NCBI RefSeq assembly: GCF_030067815.1
Contig: NZ_CP125968.1
Coordinates: 2,782,001 to 2,846,000, forward strand
Reading direction: 5' to 3'
DNA length: 64,000 nucleotides
Origin: Sporosarcina thermotolerans
GTDB taxonomy: Bacteria; Bacillota; Bacilli; Bacillales_A; Planococcaceae
Position 1 is the first letter of the stretch. Each line of letters begins with the position of its first letter. Shown here one piece after another: positions 1 through 9,540 of this stretch. The translations under genes were made by a program, and so were the position numbers. The notes under the pieces were generated by a model, which saw only the letters and a list, made by a program, of their open reading frames with translations, searched no databases and was not told where the DNA came from.

Positions 1-395
1 AATGGCGTACGGCGGTAATGATATTGCAAATATTTATGGCATTGAGCAAGCGCCACTGGATGGGAATGAATCGATTGCAGTTGTCCCGACTCATCCTTCC
101 GTATTTTATTCACCATGAGATGCTGTTCAATTGGAGTTGATATTTCAGCGTTGATAAACAACTCACTCCCATGGAATAAATAATCGATTGTCATCGGTAC
201 TGACCCTTCGAGTGCATTTTCAAGAGGAACAATCGCATAAGCGACTTTCCCTTCCGCTACAGCTTCAATACAATCGGGTATCGTTGGTTGTGGTACCAGG
301 CCCACATCTCCAAAGAGGAGTGTTGCAGCCACATGAGTAAATGACGTTTCAGGACCCAAATAAGCGACCGTTGGCGTGTATTGTTTTTCAACCAT
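1..395 (-). CDS. pheA: Prephenate dehydratase, N-terminal part (cut by window edge)
   Basis: About 131 N-terminal residues are present; the gene runs off the left edge. The start is the ATG at 395, preceded by TAGGAGGT. The protein begins MVEKQYTPTVAYLGPETSFT, the typical opening of the periplasmic-binding-like prephenate dehydratase domain, and continues with a VPLENALEGSVPMT stretch typical of the substrate cleft. The enzyme converts prephenate to phenylpyruvate in phenylalanine synthesis. It lies just downstream of pheB in the same direction, as in B. subtilis. The C-terminal ACT regulatory domain lies outside the window. Confidence 0.93.
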   Translation of the reverse strand, partial: MVEKQYTPTVAYLGPETSFTHVAATLLFGDVGLVPQPTIPDCIEAVAEGKVAYAIVPLENALEGSVPMTIDYLFHGSELFINAEISTPIEQHLMVNKIRKDESGQLQSIHSHPVALAQCHKYLQYHYRRTP

Positions 396-423
396 TTTCA
401 GTACCTCCTAAAGCAACTGATTA

Positions 424-879
424 TTATAATGCCCCTGAGCTGATCAGATGAACGGAGTCAATAAAATTCGGGGCTTTCAACCTATGCATGAACTCCTCCA
501 TTCTAATCTCCATTTCGGTTACATCCAATGAAAGCGTAATATTTGCTCGACCCTGCACCGGTATAGTCTGGTGGATTGTCAGCACATTACACTTTGCCTC
601 CGAGATGACTCGTAAAAGCAATGCAAGTGAACCCTTCCGATCTTCTAATTGAATGAATATTGTTAAGACACGCTCACGGGCAATCGACTCAAACGGGAAT
701 ACAGTATCCTTATATTTATAATAAGCACTTCTGGAAAGTCCAACCCGTTTGGTCGCCTCTTGAATTGTTTTTTCCTCACCGCTAGCGAGCAATCTTTTCG
801 CTTCAAGCATTTTCAACATCGATTCAGTGAGCACATCTTCTCTTACAAGATAAAATTGCCCTTCCCCCAATGGTTTCAT
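424..879 (-). CDS. pheB: ACT domain protein PheB
   Basis: 151 residues beginning MKPLGEGQFYLVREDVL. The frame is open 27 codons further upstream, but the ATG at 879 has a strong AAGGAGG seven bases before it, so it is the chosen start. An N-terminal helical, HTH-like part (residues about 20-60) is followed by a C-terminal ACT domain (about 75-145). The family has been linked to phenylalanine metabolism or chorismate mutase activity, but its exact biochemical role is unsettled. It sits between obgE and pheA, all read leftward, which matches the B. subtilis obg-pheB-pheA order. Confidence 0.92.
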   Translation of the reverse strand: MKPLGEGQFYLVREDVLTESMLKMLEAKRLLASGEEKTIQEATKRVGLSRSAYYKYKDTVFPFESIARERVLTIFIQLEDRKGSLALLLRVISEAKCNVLTIHQTIPVQGRANITLSLDVTEMEIRMEEFMHRLKAPNFIDSVHLISSGAL

Positions 880-959
880 GGAATGCCTCCTTAAATCAAA
901 AGCGGAGGGTGGCGGTTGCCACCCGGAGTAGATGTTGGACACAATAACTATAAAAGACA

Positions 960-2255
960 TTATTCTAGGAACTCAAATTCAAAGTCAAGAAGTCTAACCG
1001 TATCCCCGTCTTTTGCACCACGTTCACGAAGTGCATCATCGACTCCCATTCCGCGCATTTGACGGGCAAATTTACGGACGGATTGATCAAAGTTGAAATC
1101 AGTCATCTTAAATAGACGTTCAATTGCATAACCGGAAAGTACGTATGCACCGTCATCATCACGAGTGATTTTAAAATCAGCCGTTTCTTTTTCATGTTTG
1201 TAAAGAACGGAGCGATTCTCCTCTTCCTCGTCTTCAATTTCATACATCGGAAACTCTGGAGTTGTTTCAAGCAGATCGGCAACGGCAAATAGTAGCTGAT
1301 CCAACCCTTCGTGAGCGAGTGCCGAAATCGGGAAGATCAACGCATCTTCGTCAGCTAACTTTTCCTTGAATTCCTTCAGATTTCCCTCAGCATCAGGCAT
1401 GTCCATTTTATTCGCGACTATAATTTGTGGACGCTCCATCAAACGCAAATTATATTTTTCCAATTCTTCATTGATTGTCTGAAAATCTTCGAAGGGGTCA
1501 CGGCCTTCAAGTCCAGACATGTCGACAACATGGATAATGACCCGCGTTCGCTGGATATGTCGTAAAAACTGGTGACCAAGCCCGACTCCTTCGTGCGCAC
1601 CTTCAATAAGACCCGGCAAATCTGCAAGGACGAAGGTTCTTCCGCCTTCTAGTTCAACCATGCCAAGATTCGGTACAAGCGTTGTGAAATGATAATCGGC
1701 AATTTTAGGTTTAGCTGCAGACACAACGGATAATAATGTCGATTTCCCTACACTCGGAAAACCTACCAATCCCACGTCCGCAAGAACTTTCAACTCAAGA
1801 GTGACTTCTCTTTCGATTCCCGGCTCCCCTTTTTCGGAGAGTTCTGGAGCAGGGTTTTGTGGTGTTGCGAAGCGTGAGTTCCCACGTCCCCCACGGCCAC
1901 CTTTTGCGATGACAGCAGTTTGGCCATGTTCAACAAGGTCCGCAATGATAATTCCGGACTCAACTTCCTTCACAATTGTGCCCGGCGGTACTTTTACGAC
2001 CATGTCTTCTCCGCCCTTACCGTGCATGCTTTTACTTCCGCCATGCTCACCTCGAGGAGCTTTGAAATGGCGTTGGTAACGGAAATCCATTAGCGTCCGT
2101 AATCCTTCATCCACCCTGAAGATTACGTCGCCGCCCTTACCTCCGTCTCCACCTGCTGGACCTCCATAAGCAATATATTTTTCCCGGCGGAATGCAACCA
2201 TTCCATCCCCGCCGTTACCACCTTTAACATATACCTTTACGTGATCGACAAACAT
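960..2255 (-). CDS. obgE: GTPase Obg
   Basis: 431 residues. The glycine-rich OBG fold covers about 1-158 (GGNGGDG and [12 protein letters not shown] repeats), the G domain about 159-330 (P-loop GFPSVGKST, switch DLPGL, NKMD specificity motif), and the OCT domain the last about 80 residues. The ATG at 2255 follows AGGAGG. Obg is an essential ribosome-associated GTPase acting in late 50S assembly and stress signalling, and in Bacillus it is needed for sporulation entry. It follows spo0B by 11 bp, the classical spo0B-obg operon. Confidence 0.97.
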   Translation of the reverse strand: MFVDHVKVYVKGGNGGDGMVAFRREKYIAYGGPAGGDGGKGGDVIFRVDEGLRTLMDFRYQRHFKAPRGEHGGSKSMHGKGGEDMVVKVPPGTIVKEVESGIIIADLVEHGQTAVIAKGGRGGRGNSRFATPQNPAPELSEKGEPGIEREVTLELKVLADVGLVGFPSVGKSTLLSVVSAAKPKIADYHFTTLVPNLGMVELEGGRTFVLADLPGLIEGAHEGVGLGHQFLRHIQRTRVIIHVVDMSGLEGRDPFEDFQTINEELEKYNLRLMERPQIIVANKMDMPDAEGNLKEFKEKLADEDALIFPISALAHEGLDQLLFAVADLLETTPEFPMYEIEDEEEENRSVLYKHEKETADFKITRDDDGAYVLSGYAIERLFKMTDFNFDQSVRKFARQMRGMGVDDALRERGAKDGDTVRLLDFEFEFLE

Positions 2256-2266
2256 TTTACTTCCTC

Positions 2267-2785
2267 CTATTGTCCACTGATTGTGAACATGCATTGCTCA
2301 TCTTGAATTTCCTCAGTCACTTCAATACCATTGGCGGCCATTGGAATTAGCGGAACGCCTTTAAGTGGACCATCTATTTTCAACTGAATAGACCAATTCA
2401 TTTCACTGGCATTCACGGTTATATGAACGTTGTATTCATTCCATGGATCTACAACCGTTTCGACACTTTTGATCAAACGTTCCAAATAATCGGTTAGTGC
2501 TGCATCGTCGATTGAACGTTCAGCAGCTGTAATATTACTTTGTAGTACTTTTGAAAAGGCAGTATGCCTCCATTCGAAAGTCGTTAACCAAACTTCCGTC
2601 TCGGGCAAACGCAGTTTTTCCAGCATCGATAGTTGCCTCATGCGTTCTGTTGTATCCATTAGTGTTTTTTTAGCTTCAGATGAATTGCCAAGGTCCAGGT
2701 TTAGTAACATAAGTTGTAAATCGTTTAAAAAATCATGGCGTGCAAACTTTAATGCTTTTCCCACTGTCAGCTTTTCGGATCCCAT
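2267..2785 (-). CDS. spo0B: Sporulation initiation phosphotransferase Spo0B
   Basis: 172 residues. The helical hairpin carries [12 protein letters not shown] at about 14-25; its His corresponds to the phospho-accepting histidine of B. subtilis Spo0B (RHDWMNKLQL). The C-terminal half is a degenerate ATPase-like fold. It relays phosphate from Spo0F to Spo0A. The gene lies between the rpmA terminator and obgE, so it probably has its own promoter in the about 150 bp upstream. Sequence identity to Spo0B is modest outside the His helix, but motif and synteny agree. Confidence 0.9.
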   Translation of the reverse strand: MGSEKLTVGKALKFARHDFLNDLQLMLLNLDLGNSSEAKKTLMDTTERMRQLSMLEKLRLPETEVWLTTFEWRHTAFSKVLQSNITAAERSIDDAALTDYLERLIKSVETVVDPWNEYNVHITVNASEMNWSIQLKIDGPLKGVPLIPMAANGIEVTEEIQDEQCMFTISGQ

Positions 2786-2929
2786 TTTATCACCGCCAAA
2801 AGTTTCATACTATACAGTATAGCATTTTGAATATGAGTTTCGTCAAAAATAATGGGAGGATATATCGAATTTTCGCTTTAGGCGGACGCTACAATTCTTA
2901 CCAAGCACTTTGATAATAATGATGAAAAA

Positions 2930-2968
2930 TTAAAAATAAAAAGGACTGCACATAAAATGCAGTCCTTT
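2930..2968 (-). terminator. Rho-independent terminator after rpmA
   Basis: Perfect 10-bp inverted repeat AAGGACTGCA/TGCAGTCCTT (2941-2950 with 2958-2967), loop 7 nt, followed on the minus strand by a T-rich tract. It ends the rplU-prp-rpmA transcript before spo0B. Confidence 0.88.
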
Positions 2969-2985
2969 CAATGTCAGTTATAACA

Positions 2986-3288
<303 letters not shown>

Positions 3289-3615
3289 CTATCGGTTGAA
3301 AATAAGTTTTATATGTTGCCCGTAATCTTGTTCAATCGTCTGTAATGAAACAATCATTGCCCTCACGATTAGTTGAATTTCGTCGTCTTTCTCCGTCTCC
3401 GGAAAAACCACTTTGAGATAACCTCCATCGGATCCTTGCTCTATATCCGGTGTTATTCCAGTGAGTGCGATCACGGCATTGACGGCTCCGAATGAAACCG
3501 CTGATGCACCCGCACAGACGAGATCTTTTCCATGTTCTGCGAAATCGGCATGGCCTTTCATCTCAAAAGAGCTGATACGACCCGATTGTTTTTCATCAAT
3601 AATGATTTTGATCAT
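3289..3615 (-). CDS. prp: Ribosomal processing cysteine protease Prp (YsxB)
   Basis: 108 residues of the Prp family. HADFAEHGKDLVCAGASAVS contains the conserved His (about 22) and Cys (about 34) that form the catalytic dyad. It cleaves the N-terminal extension of L27, which is encoded 12 bp downstream. It sits between rplU and rpmA, as in all Firmicutes that have the extended L27. Substrate and protease are therefore co-transcribed. Confidence 0.95.
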   Translation of the reverse strand: MIKIIIDEKQSGRISSFEMKGHADFAEHGKDLVCAGASAVSFGAVNAVIALTGITPDIEQGSDGGYLKVVFPETEKDDEIQLIVRAMIVSLQTIEQDYGQHIKLIFNR

Positions 3616-3621
3616 GCCCGC

Positions 3622-3930
3622 TTACGCGTTGATGCCTTCGATGACAACTTTTGTGTATGGCTGACGATGACCTTGCTTTTTGTGGTAGTTCTTTTTCGGC
3701 TTGTATTTGAATACAGTGATTTTCTTAGCGCGGCCTTGTTTAACGATTTTAGCCGTTACAGAAGCACCTTCCACGAATGGAGCGCCAACTTTCACGTCTT
3801 CTCCACCAACGAATAGAACTTTGTCGAATGTTACAGTTTCATCAGCTTCACCGACTAGTTTCTCGATGAAAACCTCTTGACCTTTTTCGACTTTGATTTG
3901 TTTTCCACCTGTTTCAATGATTGCGTACAT
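3622..3930 (-). CDS. rplU: 50S ribosomal protein L21
   Basis: 102 residues, the usual family length, beginning [17 protein letters not shown] and ending in the RNA-binding [18 protein letters not shown] region. It binds 23S rRNA and is the first gene of the rplU-prp-rpmA operon. The ATG at 3930 follows GAGGAGGT. The transcript has an L21 leader structure and a near-consensus promoter upstream. Confidence 0.98.
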   Translation of the reverse strand: MYAIIETGGKQIKVEKGQEVFIEKLVGEADETVTFDKVLFVGGEDVKVGAPFVEGASVTAKIVKQGRAKKITVFKYKPKKNYHKKQGHRQPYTKVVIEGINA

Positions 3931-4034
3931 ACTTGCACCTCCTCTTTAGACTCAGACTCGCCTTCTTGGGTGATCCTAAACGGATACTTGTACCTTGTCA
4001 GAGCGGTTGTAGCACGGGTGCTACAAACAATAAC
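3931..4034 (-). ncRNA. L21 leader (rplU 5' UTR autoregulatory element)
   Basis: The roughly 100-nt leader between promoter and rplU includes a strong hairpin, TGTAGCAC-CCG-TGCTACA (about 4008-4026), followed by a region ending at the Shine-Dalgarno sequence. Position and shape match the ribosomal protein L21 leader known upstream of rplU in Bacillales. Assignment rests on context and the hairpin, not on a covariance-model search. Confidence 0.75.
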
Positions 4035-4040
4035 ATTAAA

Positions 4041-4069
4041 ATATTACCATGCACGGCTTATGACGTCAA
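4041..4069 (-). promoter_or_regulatory. SigA-type promoter of the rplU operon
   Basis: On the minus strand, TTGACG (4064-4069), a 17-bp spacer, then TAATAT (4041-4046). The -35 box overlaps the very end of spoIVFB, so the ribosomal operon starts inside the tail of the sporulation gene. Confidence 0.85.
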
Positions 4070-4672
4070 CTGTTTTCTTTTCAGCAACTCATATGCTCTT
4101 TCATATTTACGGAACTTAAAAGCGGATATATTTTGGACCAATAAAAATAAAGCAAGTGCAATAGCCAAAACCGTTTTTGGCCAACCTATAAATAATAATA
4201 GAATTAATACACTCAAAATTGAAATCGAATAAATTAAAAATGCTGATCTGACTTTATATTTATTGGCATCACTTTCCAATAGGGCTAATAAAGCTTGTCC
4301 ACCGTCAAGCGGGAGAATCGGCAATAAATTTAGAAACAAAATAGCTAATTGGATTCGTACAAACTGATCATTACCTGGAAACGGAACGATTAATCCTATG
4401 AATAGGAGAATTGCCGTCGCGATTGGTCCACCGATCGCAACCATCACTTGTTGCTTTTTTCCGTAGAGATACCTACTAGGAATCTGCAATTCTCCTCCAT
4501 ATGGCAAAATCGTGCAAATACGGACTTTCATCCCGGAAGCTCTTGCCGCAACGATGTGCCCGGCCTCATGTATGAGTAACGACATGAATATGAGTGCGTA
4601 AAGAGCAAAACCACCTGATATGAAGAGCAAAAGGAAGAAGGGCACCAAAATGGGATGAAGTCGAAGCTTCAT
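4058..4672 (-). CDS. spoIVFB: Intramembrane metalloprotease SpoIVFB, short form
   Basis: 204 residues with several membrane segments. HEAGH at about 36-40 is the zinc site and LPLDGGQ at about 120-126 supplies the third ligand, as in S2P-family proteases. In Bacillus this enzyme cuts pro-sigma-K in the outer forespore membrane. It overlaps spoIVFA by 4 bp (ATGA). At 204 residues it is about 80 shorter than B. subtilis SpoIVFB (288), and nothing after the membrane domain resembles the CBS domain, so ATP sensing through CBS is apparently absent. Confidence 0.9.
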   Translation of the reverse strand: MKLRLHPILVPFFLLLFISGGFALYALIFMSLLIHEAGHIVAARASGMKVRICTILPYGGELQIPSRYLYGKKQQVMVAIGGPIATAILLFIGLIVPFPGNDQFVRIQLAILFLNLLPILPLDGGQALLALLESDANKYKVRSAFLIYSISILSVLILLLFIGWPKTVLAIALALFLLVQNISAFKFRKYERAYELLKRKQLTS

Positions 4673-5220
4673 TTACTGTCTTCCGAAAAATAGGTTGCCA
4701 GTATTGCAGCATCAAGTATGGTCCCTTCCCTTTTGACTTTTAAATAGATTGCTTCATCATTCATCAATGCGAGCGTGTCCCCTTTTTTTACAGTTGAATA
4801 GGGAAGTTTTTGTAAGGATCCAACAAATCCATATGTGACCTCATCGCCATCTTCGTATAGGACAGTAATCGTTTTGCCGGATTGACGAGTAAAGCCAGTA
4901 AACACGACAAGCCCGTCCCCTTGGGCGGTAATAGGCATCGCATTTGTGTAGGATACGATGACGCCGTCCTTATAAGGTTGCATCGATTCATATGCAGCAA
5001 AAGGAAGCTCTTCAGTGTTATCAGAGGAGACAGTGATTCTGTCTTCTTCTGGATCGCTAAAGAAAGAAGAGACCCATTTTTTCATGACAATAAAGTCTTT
5101 ACCCGTCGTTATATATTGGGTAACTGGTTTGTTTATGACGCCTAATTCCTCCAATTTGGCAAAGCTGAATACGCTAATTGCTACGATAATTGCAAGCACC
5201 CACTTTGTTTTCCATTTCAC
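4669..5220 (-). CDS. spoIVFA: Stage IV sporulation protein SpoIVFA
   Basis: 183 residues with one N-terminal membrane segment (about 6-22) and a C-terminal LytM/M23-like domain (about 75-175) in which the usual zinc ligands are not evident. SpoIVFA anchors and regulates SpoIVFB and is degraded by SpoIVB during pro-sigma-K checkpoint signalling. The start is a GTG at 5220. Position directly before spoIVFB with a 4-bp overlap supports the assignment more than sequence identity alone. It is shorter than the B. subtilis protein (264 residues). Confidence 0.85.
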   Translation of the reverse strand: MKWKTKWVLAIIVAISVFSFAKLEELGVINKPVTQYITTGKDFIVMKKWVSSFFSDPEEDRITVSSDNTEELPFAAYESMQPYKDGVIVSYTNAMPITAQGDGLVVFTGFTRQSGKTITVLYEDGDEVTYGFVGSLQKLPYSTVKKGDTLALMNDEAIYLKVKREGTILDAAILATYFSEDSK

Positions 5221-5311
5221 CCCGCCACACCACCTTTTTTCTCAGTATATGACGGTCGTACTATGAATATTATGGGCAAATGTCTAATTTGGATCATTTA
5301 CAAGAATTACA

Positions 5312-5342
5312 TAAAAAAAACCCCTGGCGATTAAGCCAAGAG
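5312..5342 (-). terminator. Terminator after minD
   Basis: On the minus strand, CTCTTGGC-TTAATC-GCCAGGGG forms an 8-bp stem with three G-U pairs, followed by eight T residues. It closes the mreBCD-minCD transcript. Confidence 0.8.
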
Positions 5343-5346
5343 TTGA

Positions 5347-6144
5347 TTATTTTGCAAATAATGATTTAAGTTTGCCGAAAAATCCAGGTCTTCCTTCGTC
5401 AAGGGACATAAGTGGAACAGATTCGCCTAAAATTCGGCGGGCGATGTTTCTGTAGCCGATAGCCGCCGGATTCGAAGGGTCCATTACAACTGGCTCCCCT
5501 CTATTTGAGGAGGAGATAACGTTTTCATCATCCAGCACAATTCCAAGAAGATCGATAGATAAATGCATTGTAATCTCATTGACGTCAAGTGCATCGCCGC
5601 TGTTCACAAGTCGGCTCTTAATACGATTGATAATGAGCTTTGGAGGTTCAATATCTTCCTGTTCAAGAAGTCCAATGATTCGGTCAGCGTCCCGTACTGC
5701 TGAAATTTCAGGTGTCGTCACTACAATTGCTCGATCCGCTCCGGCTACGGCATTTTTATAACCTTGTTCAATACCTGCGGGACAGTCGATTAAAATATAA
5801 TCATAGTCCCTTTTTAATTCGGTAATGAGTTCTTTCATTTCTTCCGGATTGACAGCATTTTTATCCGTCGTTTGTGCTGCTGGAAGCAAAAATAGTCCAT
5901 CTTCAAAACGTTTGTCCTTGACAAGTGCTTGATGAATTTTGCATCGGCCTGAAATTACATCTACGAGGTCATAGATGATACGGTTTTCAAGACCAAGGAT
6001 GACGTCAAGGTTACGAAGACCAATATCCGTATCCACTAAACAGACTTTTTTACCTTGTAGAGCCAATGCTGTCCCAAGATTCGCAGATGTTGTCGTTTTA
6101 CCGACTCCACCTTTTCCAGACGTAATTACAATTGCCTCTCCCAC
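5347..6144 (-). CDS. minD: Septum-site determining ATPase MinD
   Basis: 265 residues. The deviant Walker A motif GKGGVGKTT is at about 10-18, switch residues DTDIG follow, and DYILIDCPAG is the Walker B region. The C-terminus FFGKLKSLFAK is the amphipathic membrane-targeting helix. MinD recruits MinC to the membrane to block polar Z-ring formation. It starts with GTG at 6144, overlapping the minC TAG by one base; the last minC codons encode the GGAGGGAG ribosome site. Confidence 0.97.
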   Translation of the reverse strand: MGEAIVITSGKGGVGKTTTSANLGTALALQGKKVCLVDTDIGLRNLDVILGLENRIIYDLVDVISGRCKIHQALVKDKRFEDGLFLLPAAQTTDKNAVNPEEMKELITELKRDYDYILIDCPAGIEQGYKNAVAGADRAIVVTTPEISAVRDADRIIGLLEQEDIEPPKLIINRIKSRLVNSGDALDVNEITMHLSIDLLGIVLDDENVISSSNRGEPVVMDPSNPAAIGYRNIARRILGESVPLMSLDEGRPGFFGKLKSLFAK

Positions 6145-6815
6145 TAGCTCCCTCCTTTAAATGTTGACAGATTGGGCCGGAGAATCCGAAGCTCCTGTAA
6201 ACGGTCGATGGCTATGAAACCATTCGGATGTATGTATGCACATTCCATCTCGGGTTGATCCGACAGTATCGTCAGTTCATCCGTCATCGTTTCCATCTTA
6301 TCCGCTATCATCAAATGCGTGGCTTCCAGCCATGAGGCTGCAATGACCGCCTCTTCATTACCAGTCGCCCCCGCATGTGCGATCCCTTTCAATCTTCCTA
6401 AAATATATATGCTACCCGCCGCCACAACCCTGCCGTTCGGATTGACATCACCGATTACGACAAGATCTCCATCAGCTTTCACGACCTGTCCCGAACGGAC
6501 AATTCCGATATAGGTTTCAGACTGGTTTTCTAAGATCCTTCGATTGCATTCTTCAAGAGTAATCACTTCGCTTTGAATCTTCGAAACTCGTAAATGTGGT
6601 GATTCATGGACGATATTCATAATTTCTTTAAGTTCTTCTTCATTACAATATCGACTTCCGATATGGACTTTTACTTCTGCCAGCCCTTCAAGACTGTTTT
6701 CGCTGACTTTATTGCGGAGTTCTGCAATCATGTCCGAATAAGCGCATTTGTCGTCAAGTCGGAGGACAAGTCCGTCTTTTGTCCCTTTTATTGTTACATA
6801 GTGCTGTTTCGTCAT
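6144..6815 (-). CDS. minC: Septum-site determining protein MinC
   Basis: 223 residues. The N-terminal FtsZ-inhibiting domain covers about 1-100 and the C-terminal beta-helix about 110-210, with the IVRSGQ and GDVNPNG strands typical of the MinD-binding domain. It inhibits FtsZ polymer bundling where MinD places it. It is translationally coupled to minD and follows mreD by 26 bp. Confidence 0.95.
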   Translation of the reverse strand: MTKQHYVTIKGTKDGLVLRLDDKCAYSDMIAELRNKVSENSLEGLAEVKVHIGSRYCNEEELKEIMNIVHESPHLRVSKIQSEVITLEECNRRILENQSETYIGIVRSGQVVKADGDLVVIGDVNPNGRVVAAGSIYILGRLKGIAHAGATGNEEAVIAASWLEATHLMIADKMETMTDELTILSDQPEMECAYIHPNGFIAIDRLQELRILRPNLSTFKGGS

Positions 6816-6841
6816 TTGCGTCCCTCACATTTTTTCAAGGT

Positions 6842-7360
6842 TTATAATCCGGCCTTTTCCAATCCTCTTTTATCGATAAGTTGCTTAAAGAAATAGCCAA
6901 ACATGCAAACGAAGATGGAATTGGCAATCATTGTTGGCGAAAGCCTGCTCATCAGGAAATCCTCGAACCCGATTGCTGTAAGAGCAATTAGACTCGCGAA
7001 AAAGTATGATAAGATTTCAAGCAGCGCAACCATTATTAGCGATAAGAGCATCACAGTAATAATATGACGATACACTTGGCGAATAATCAATGTTGCTAAA
7101 TAGCAAATCGCCGGATATAAAAAAGTATATACTCCAATAATATCAATGTGATACATATCATACAAGAGTCCAAGTACGATTCCATAGATGATTGCACGTT
7201 GCCTACTATAATAAACGGCGATAAAAATCAGATAAACAATGACAAATCGCGGTACAAGTGTGTATTGTCCATCCCCGATTGTCACGGGTGAGAAGAGGCT
7301 GAAAACCGGTTCGAGGAAAAATAATATGACGGCAATAAGAGGGATTATGAACCTGATCAC
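6842..7360 (-). CDS. mreD: Rod shape-determining protein MreD
   Basis: 172 residues, very hydrophobic, with five or six predicted membrane segments, as usual for MreD. It is part of the elongasome that directs lateral wall synthesis with MreB and MreC. The start is the GTG at 7360, six to eight bases after GGGGAG. In the corrected mreC frame, the mreC TGA would overlap this start as GTGA, a typical translational-coupling arrangement. Confidence 0.92.
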   Translation of the reverse strand: MIRFIIPLIAVILFFLEPVFSLFSPVTIGDGQYTLVPRFVIVYLIFIAVYYSRQRAIIYGIVLGLLYDMYHIDIIGVYTFLYPAICYLATLIIRQVYRHIITVMLLSLIMVALLEILSYFFASLIALTAIGFEDFLMSRLSPTMIANSIFVCMFGYFFKQLIDKRGLEKAGL

Positions 7361-8267
7361 GATCCATTCTCCCCTCTTCTTCCACGGCTACATCTTCTTC
7401 CTCAGCCACATCTCCATCCGTACCAGAGACAATAACGGATGATCTTTTTGCCACCATTACATGATCCAACATGCCAAAATCTGCAGCAGGACGGATATAC
7501 GCCAATTTTGTCAATCCAAAGTCATCCGTAGACACTTCTGTTACTTCACCAATTAGCAGTCCCTTTGGAAAAATTCCGCCAAGACCAGAAGACTGAACCA
7601 ATTGCCCTTCCTTCACATCGAAATCGGAATCAATCCTCTTCATGATTAATTCTCCACGAGTCCGATCATATCCTTCTATCAAACCGAAAATAGATTCTTT
7701 ACCAGGAATGACTGCTGCAACCCGAAAATTACGGTTTTCTGTCGAAAGCAGTTCAACTGTCGACCTGAATGGGGTGACAAGGACTACTTTTCCGATTAAA
7801 CCGCTTGAGGTCATTACAGCCATATTCAACTTAACACCTTCCACTGTCCCTTTATCAATGATGATTTTCTCTTCCCATTGATCGGGATTTCGAGAAATGA
7901 CAGTTGCATGGATTGGAGAATAATCACGAAGACTTTCTTCCTTGCCGATGATTTGACGTAACTTCTCATTATCAGCCCTCACATCTGCGAGTTCAGCCTG
8001 CGTGGAAGCATATTCTTTTAATCTTGCTTTCAAATGTATGTTTTCTTCATATGTATTCAAGATTCCATCGATTTTATCCAACGTGCCGGTAATATAATGT
8101 GCCGGTTTCGAGAAAAGTGATTGCCCGAAACCGACGACATCTTTTACGATTTGTTCTGGAAGGGTGGCATTTTGCCTGTCTTTTAATGTGAATGAAATCA
8201 ATGCCACAAGGACGATGACGCCTACTAGCAATAATATCAACCGTTTATTCGTAAAAAATCGCGGCAT
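7206..8267 (-). CDS. mreC: Rod shape-determining protein MreC (3' end probably frameshifted)
   Basis: An N-terminal membrane anchor (about 8-28), a coiled coil (about 70-110) and the beta-domain (about 120-270) define MreC, the periplasmic scaffold linking MreB to the wall synthases. The ATG at 8267 with GGGAGG nine bases upstream is preferred over a TTG two codons earlier. As given, the frame runs 150 bp into mreD with an implausible Cys/His-rich tail. One extra base in the C4 run at 7371-7374 would end the protein as EEEGENGS with a TGA at 7357-7359 overlapping the mreD GTG, giving about 303 residues. The true end is therefore probably 7357. Confidence 0.93.
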   Translation of the reverse strand: MPRFFTNKRLILLLVGVIVLVALISFTLKDRQNATLPEQIVKDVVGFGQSLFSKPAHYITGTLDKIDGILNTYEENIHLKARLKEYASTQAELADVRADNEKLRQIIGKEESLRDYSPIHATVISRNPDQWEEKIIIDKGTVEGVKLNMAVMTSSGLIGKVVLVTPFRSTVELLSTENRNFRVAAVIPGKESIFGLIEGYDRTRGELIMKRIDSDFDVKEGQLVQSSGLGGIFPKGLLIGEVTEVSTDDFGLTKLAYIRPAADFGMLDHVMVAKRSSVIVSGTDGDVAEEEDVAVEEEGRMDRDQVHNPSYCRHIIFPRTGFQPLLTRDNRGWTIHTCTAICHCLSDFYRRLL

Positions 8268-8285
8268 TGCCAAAATCCTCCCTCA

Positions 8286-9302
8286 TTACCTAGCTTGCAT
8301 CTTTTTAATCACATCAAAATTATCCAGCGCTTTCCCCGTTCCAATTGCTACGCAATCAAGAGGGTCCTCTGCTATGAAGACAGGCATATTCGTTTCATCC
8401 GAAATGACCTTGTCCAAGTTTTCAAGAAGTGCTCCGCCACCCGTCAATACAATTCCGCGCTCCATAACGTCGGCGGAAAGTTCCGGTGGTGTAGCTTCCA
8501 ATGTTTTCTTAACGCCTTCAATAATTTGTGTAATGGATTCACGAAGTGCTTCAACAATTTCATCAGAGGAAACTTCTAATGTTTTTGGTAGACCTGTTAA
8601 AAGATCACGGCCTCTGATTTCCATTTTTTCTGGCTTACTAGATACTCTCGCTGAGCCAATTTCAATCTTGATGGCTTCTGCAGTACGTTCACCGATTGTC
8701 AGATTATAGACTTTACGAATATAGCTGATGATTGCGCCATCCATTGAGTCACCTCCGACGCGAATCGATTCGCTTGTCACGATTCCGCCTAAAGAAATAA
8801 CAGCAACTTCTGTAGTACCGCCACCTATATCGACGACCATGCTGCCTGTAGGTTCCCAAACAGGTAAATTCGCACCGATTGCTGCAGCAAACGGTTCCTC
8901 GATTGTAAACGCATCTTTTGCACCCGCTTGTCTCGCTGCGTCTATCACTGCGCGCTGTTCGACTGATGTGATACCGAAAGGAACACAAACCATGACATTC
9001 GGCTTCTTCCAATTGCCTCCTGCAGCTTTAGTCGCTTCTTTCATATAATGTTCAATCATCGCTGTTGTAATTTCAAAATCCGCAATGACTCCGTCTTTCA
9101 TCGGGCGCGTTGCCACTATAGATCCCGGTGTACGTCCAATCATATTTTTAGCCGCCGAACCGACCGCAACAATTTCATTCGTAACTGTATTTTTCGCAAC
9201 GACGGATGGTTCGCGTAGAACAATCCCTTTTCCTTTTATAAAAACTAATGTATTTGCTGTGCCGAGGTCAATCCCGACATCTCTCGTTCCAAATCCAAAC
9301 AA
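8286..9302 (-). CDS. mreB: Rod shape-determining actin homologue MreB
   Basis: 338 residues beginning [20 protein letters not shown]. The phosphate-1 loop DLGTANT, phosphate-2 loop DIGGGTTE and adenosine loop TGGGALL are all present. MreB filaments orient lateral cell-wall synthesis. The start codon is TTG at 9302, spaced 7 nt from AGGAAG, and no closer ATG fits. It heads the mreBCD-minCD cluster. Confidence 0.97.
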   Translation of the reverse strand: MFGFGTRDVGIDLGTANTLVFIKGKGIVLREPSVVAKNTVTNEIVAVGSAAKNMIGRTPGSIVATRPMKDGVIADFEITTAMIEHYMKEATKAAGGNWKKPNVMVCVPFGITSVEQRAVIDAARQAGAKDAFTIEEPFAAAIGANLPVWEPTGSMVVDIGGGTTEVAVISLGGIVTSESIRVGGDSMDGAIISYIRKVYNLTIGERTAEAIKIEIGSARVSSKPEKMEIRGRDLLTGLPKTLEVSSDEIVEALRESITQIIEGVKKTLEATPPELSADVMERGIVLTGGGALLENLDKVISDETNMPVFIAEDPLDCVAIGTGKALDNFDVIKKMQAR

Positions 9303-9540
9303 ATTTGTTCTTCCTTTCTATTCGACCGTTTAAAAATGGTCTTCTTGAAATCATACACCACATTATAACGGATTGGGGAACAAATTCACAGCCTCAAGAG
9401 AAATAAGCAAAGTTTTGATACTTACGCCTTGTTTTTTCATATTTTTGTAATAAAAGCAATTAACCCATCAACGACGGTAAGTTGAGCCATTAAAGTTAGT
9501 CAATTACACTTACACATTTTACTAAACAAGGAGTAACTTA
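9303..9540. other. Intergenic region between radC and mreB
   Basis: 238 bp without a gene. A minus-strand TATAAT at 9362-9367 lies 60 bp before the mreB start and is a candidate -10 box, but no good -35 is visible at the right distance. I see no terminator for radC-side transcripts here and no repeats. Confidence 0.4.

Noticed and set aside
1801..2079. 92-residue plus-strand frame inside obgE
   Set aside because: Shadow of the glycine-rich obg codons on the opposite strand.
7206..7356. Cys/His-rich MreC tail as a possible metal-binding domain
   Set aside because: It is simply mreD read in another frame after a likely one-base deletion.
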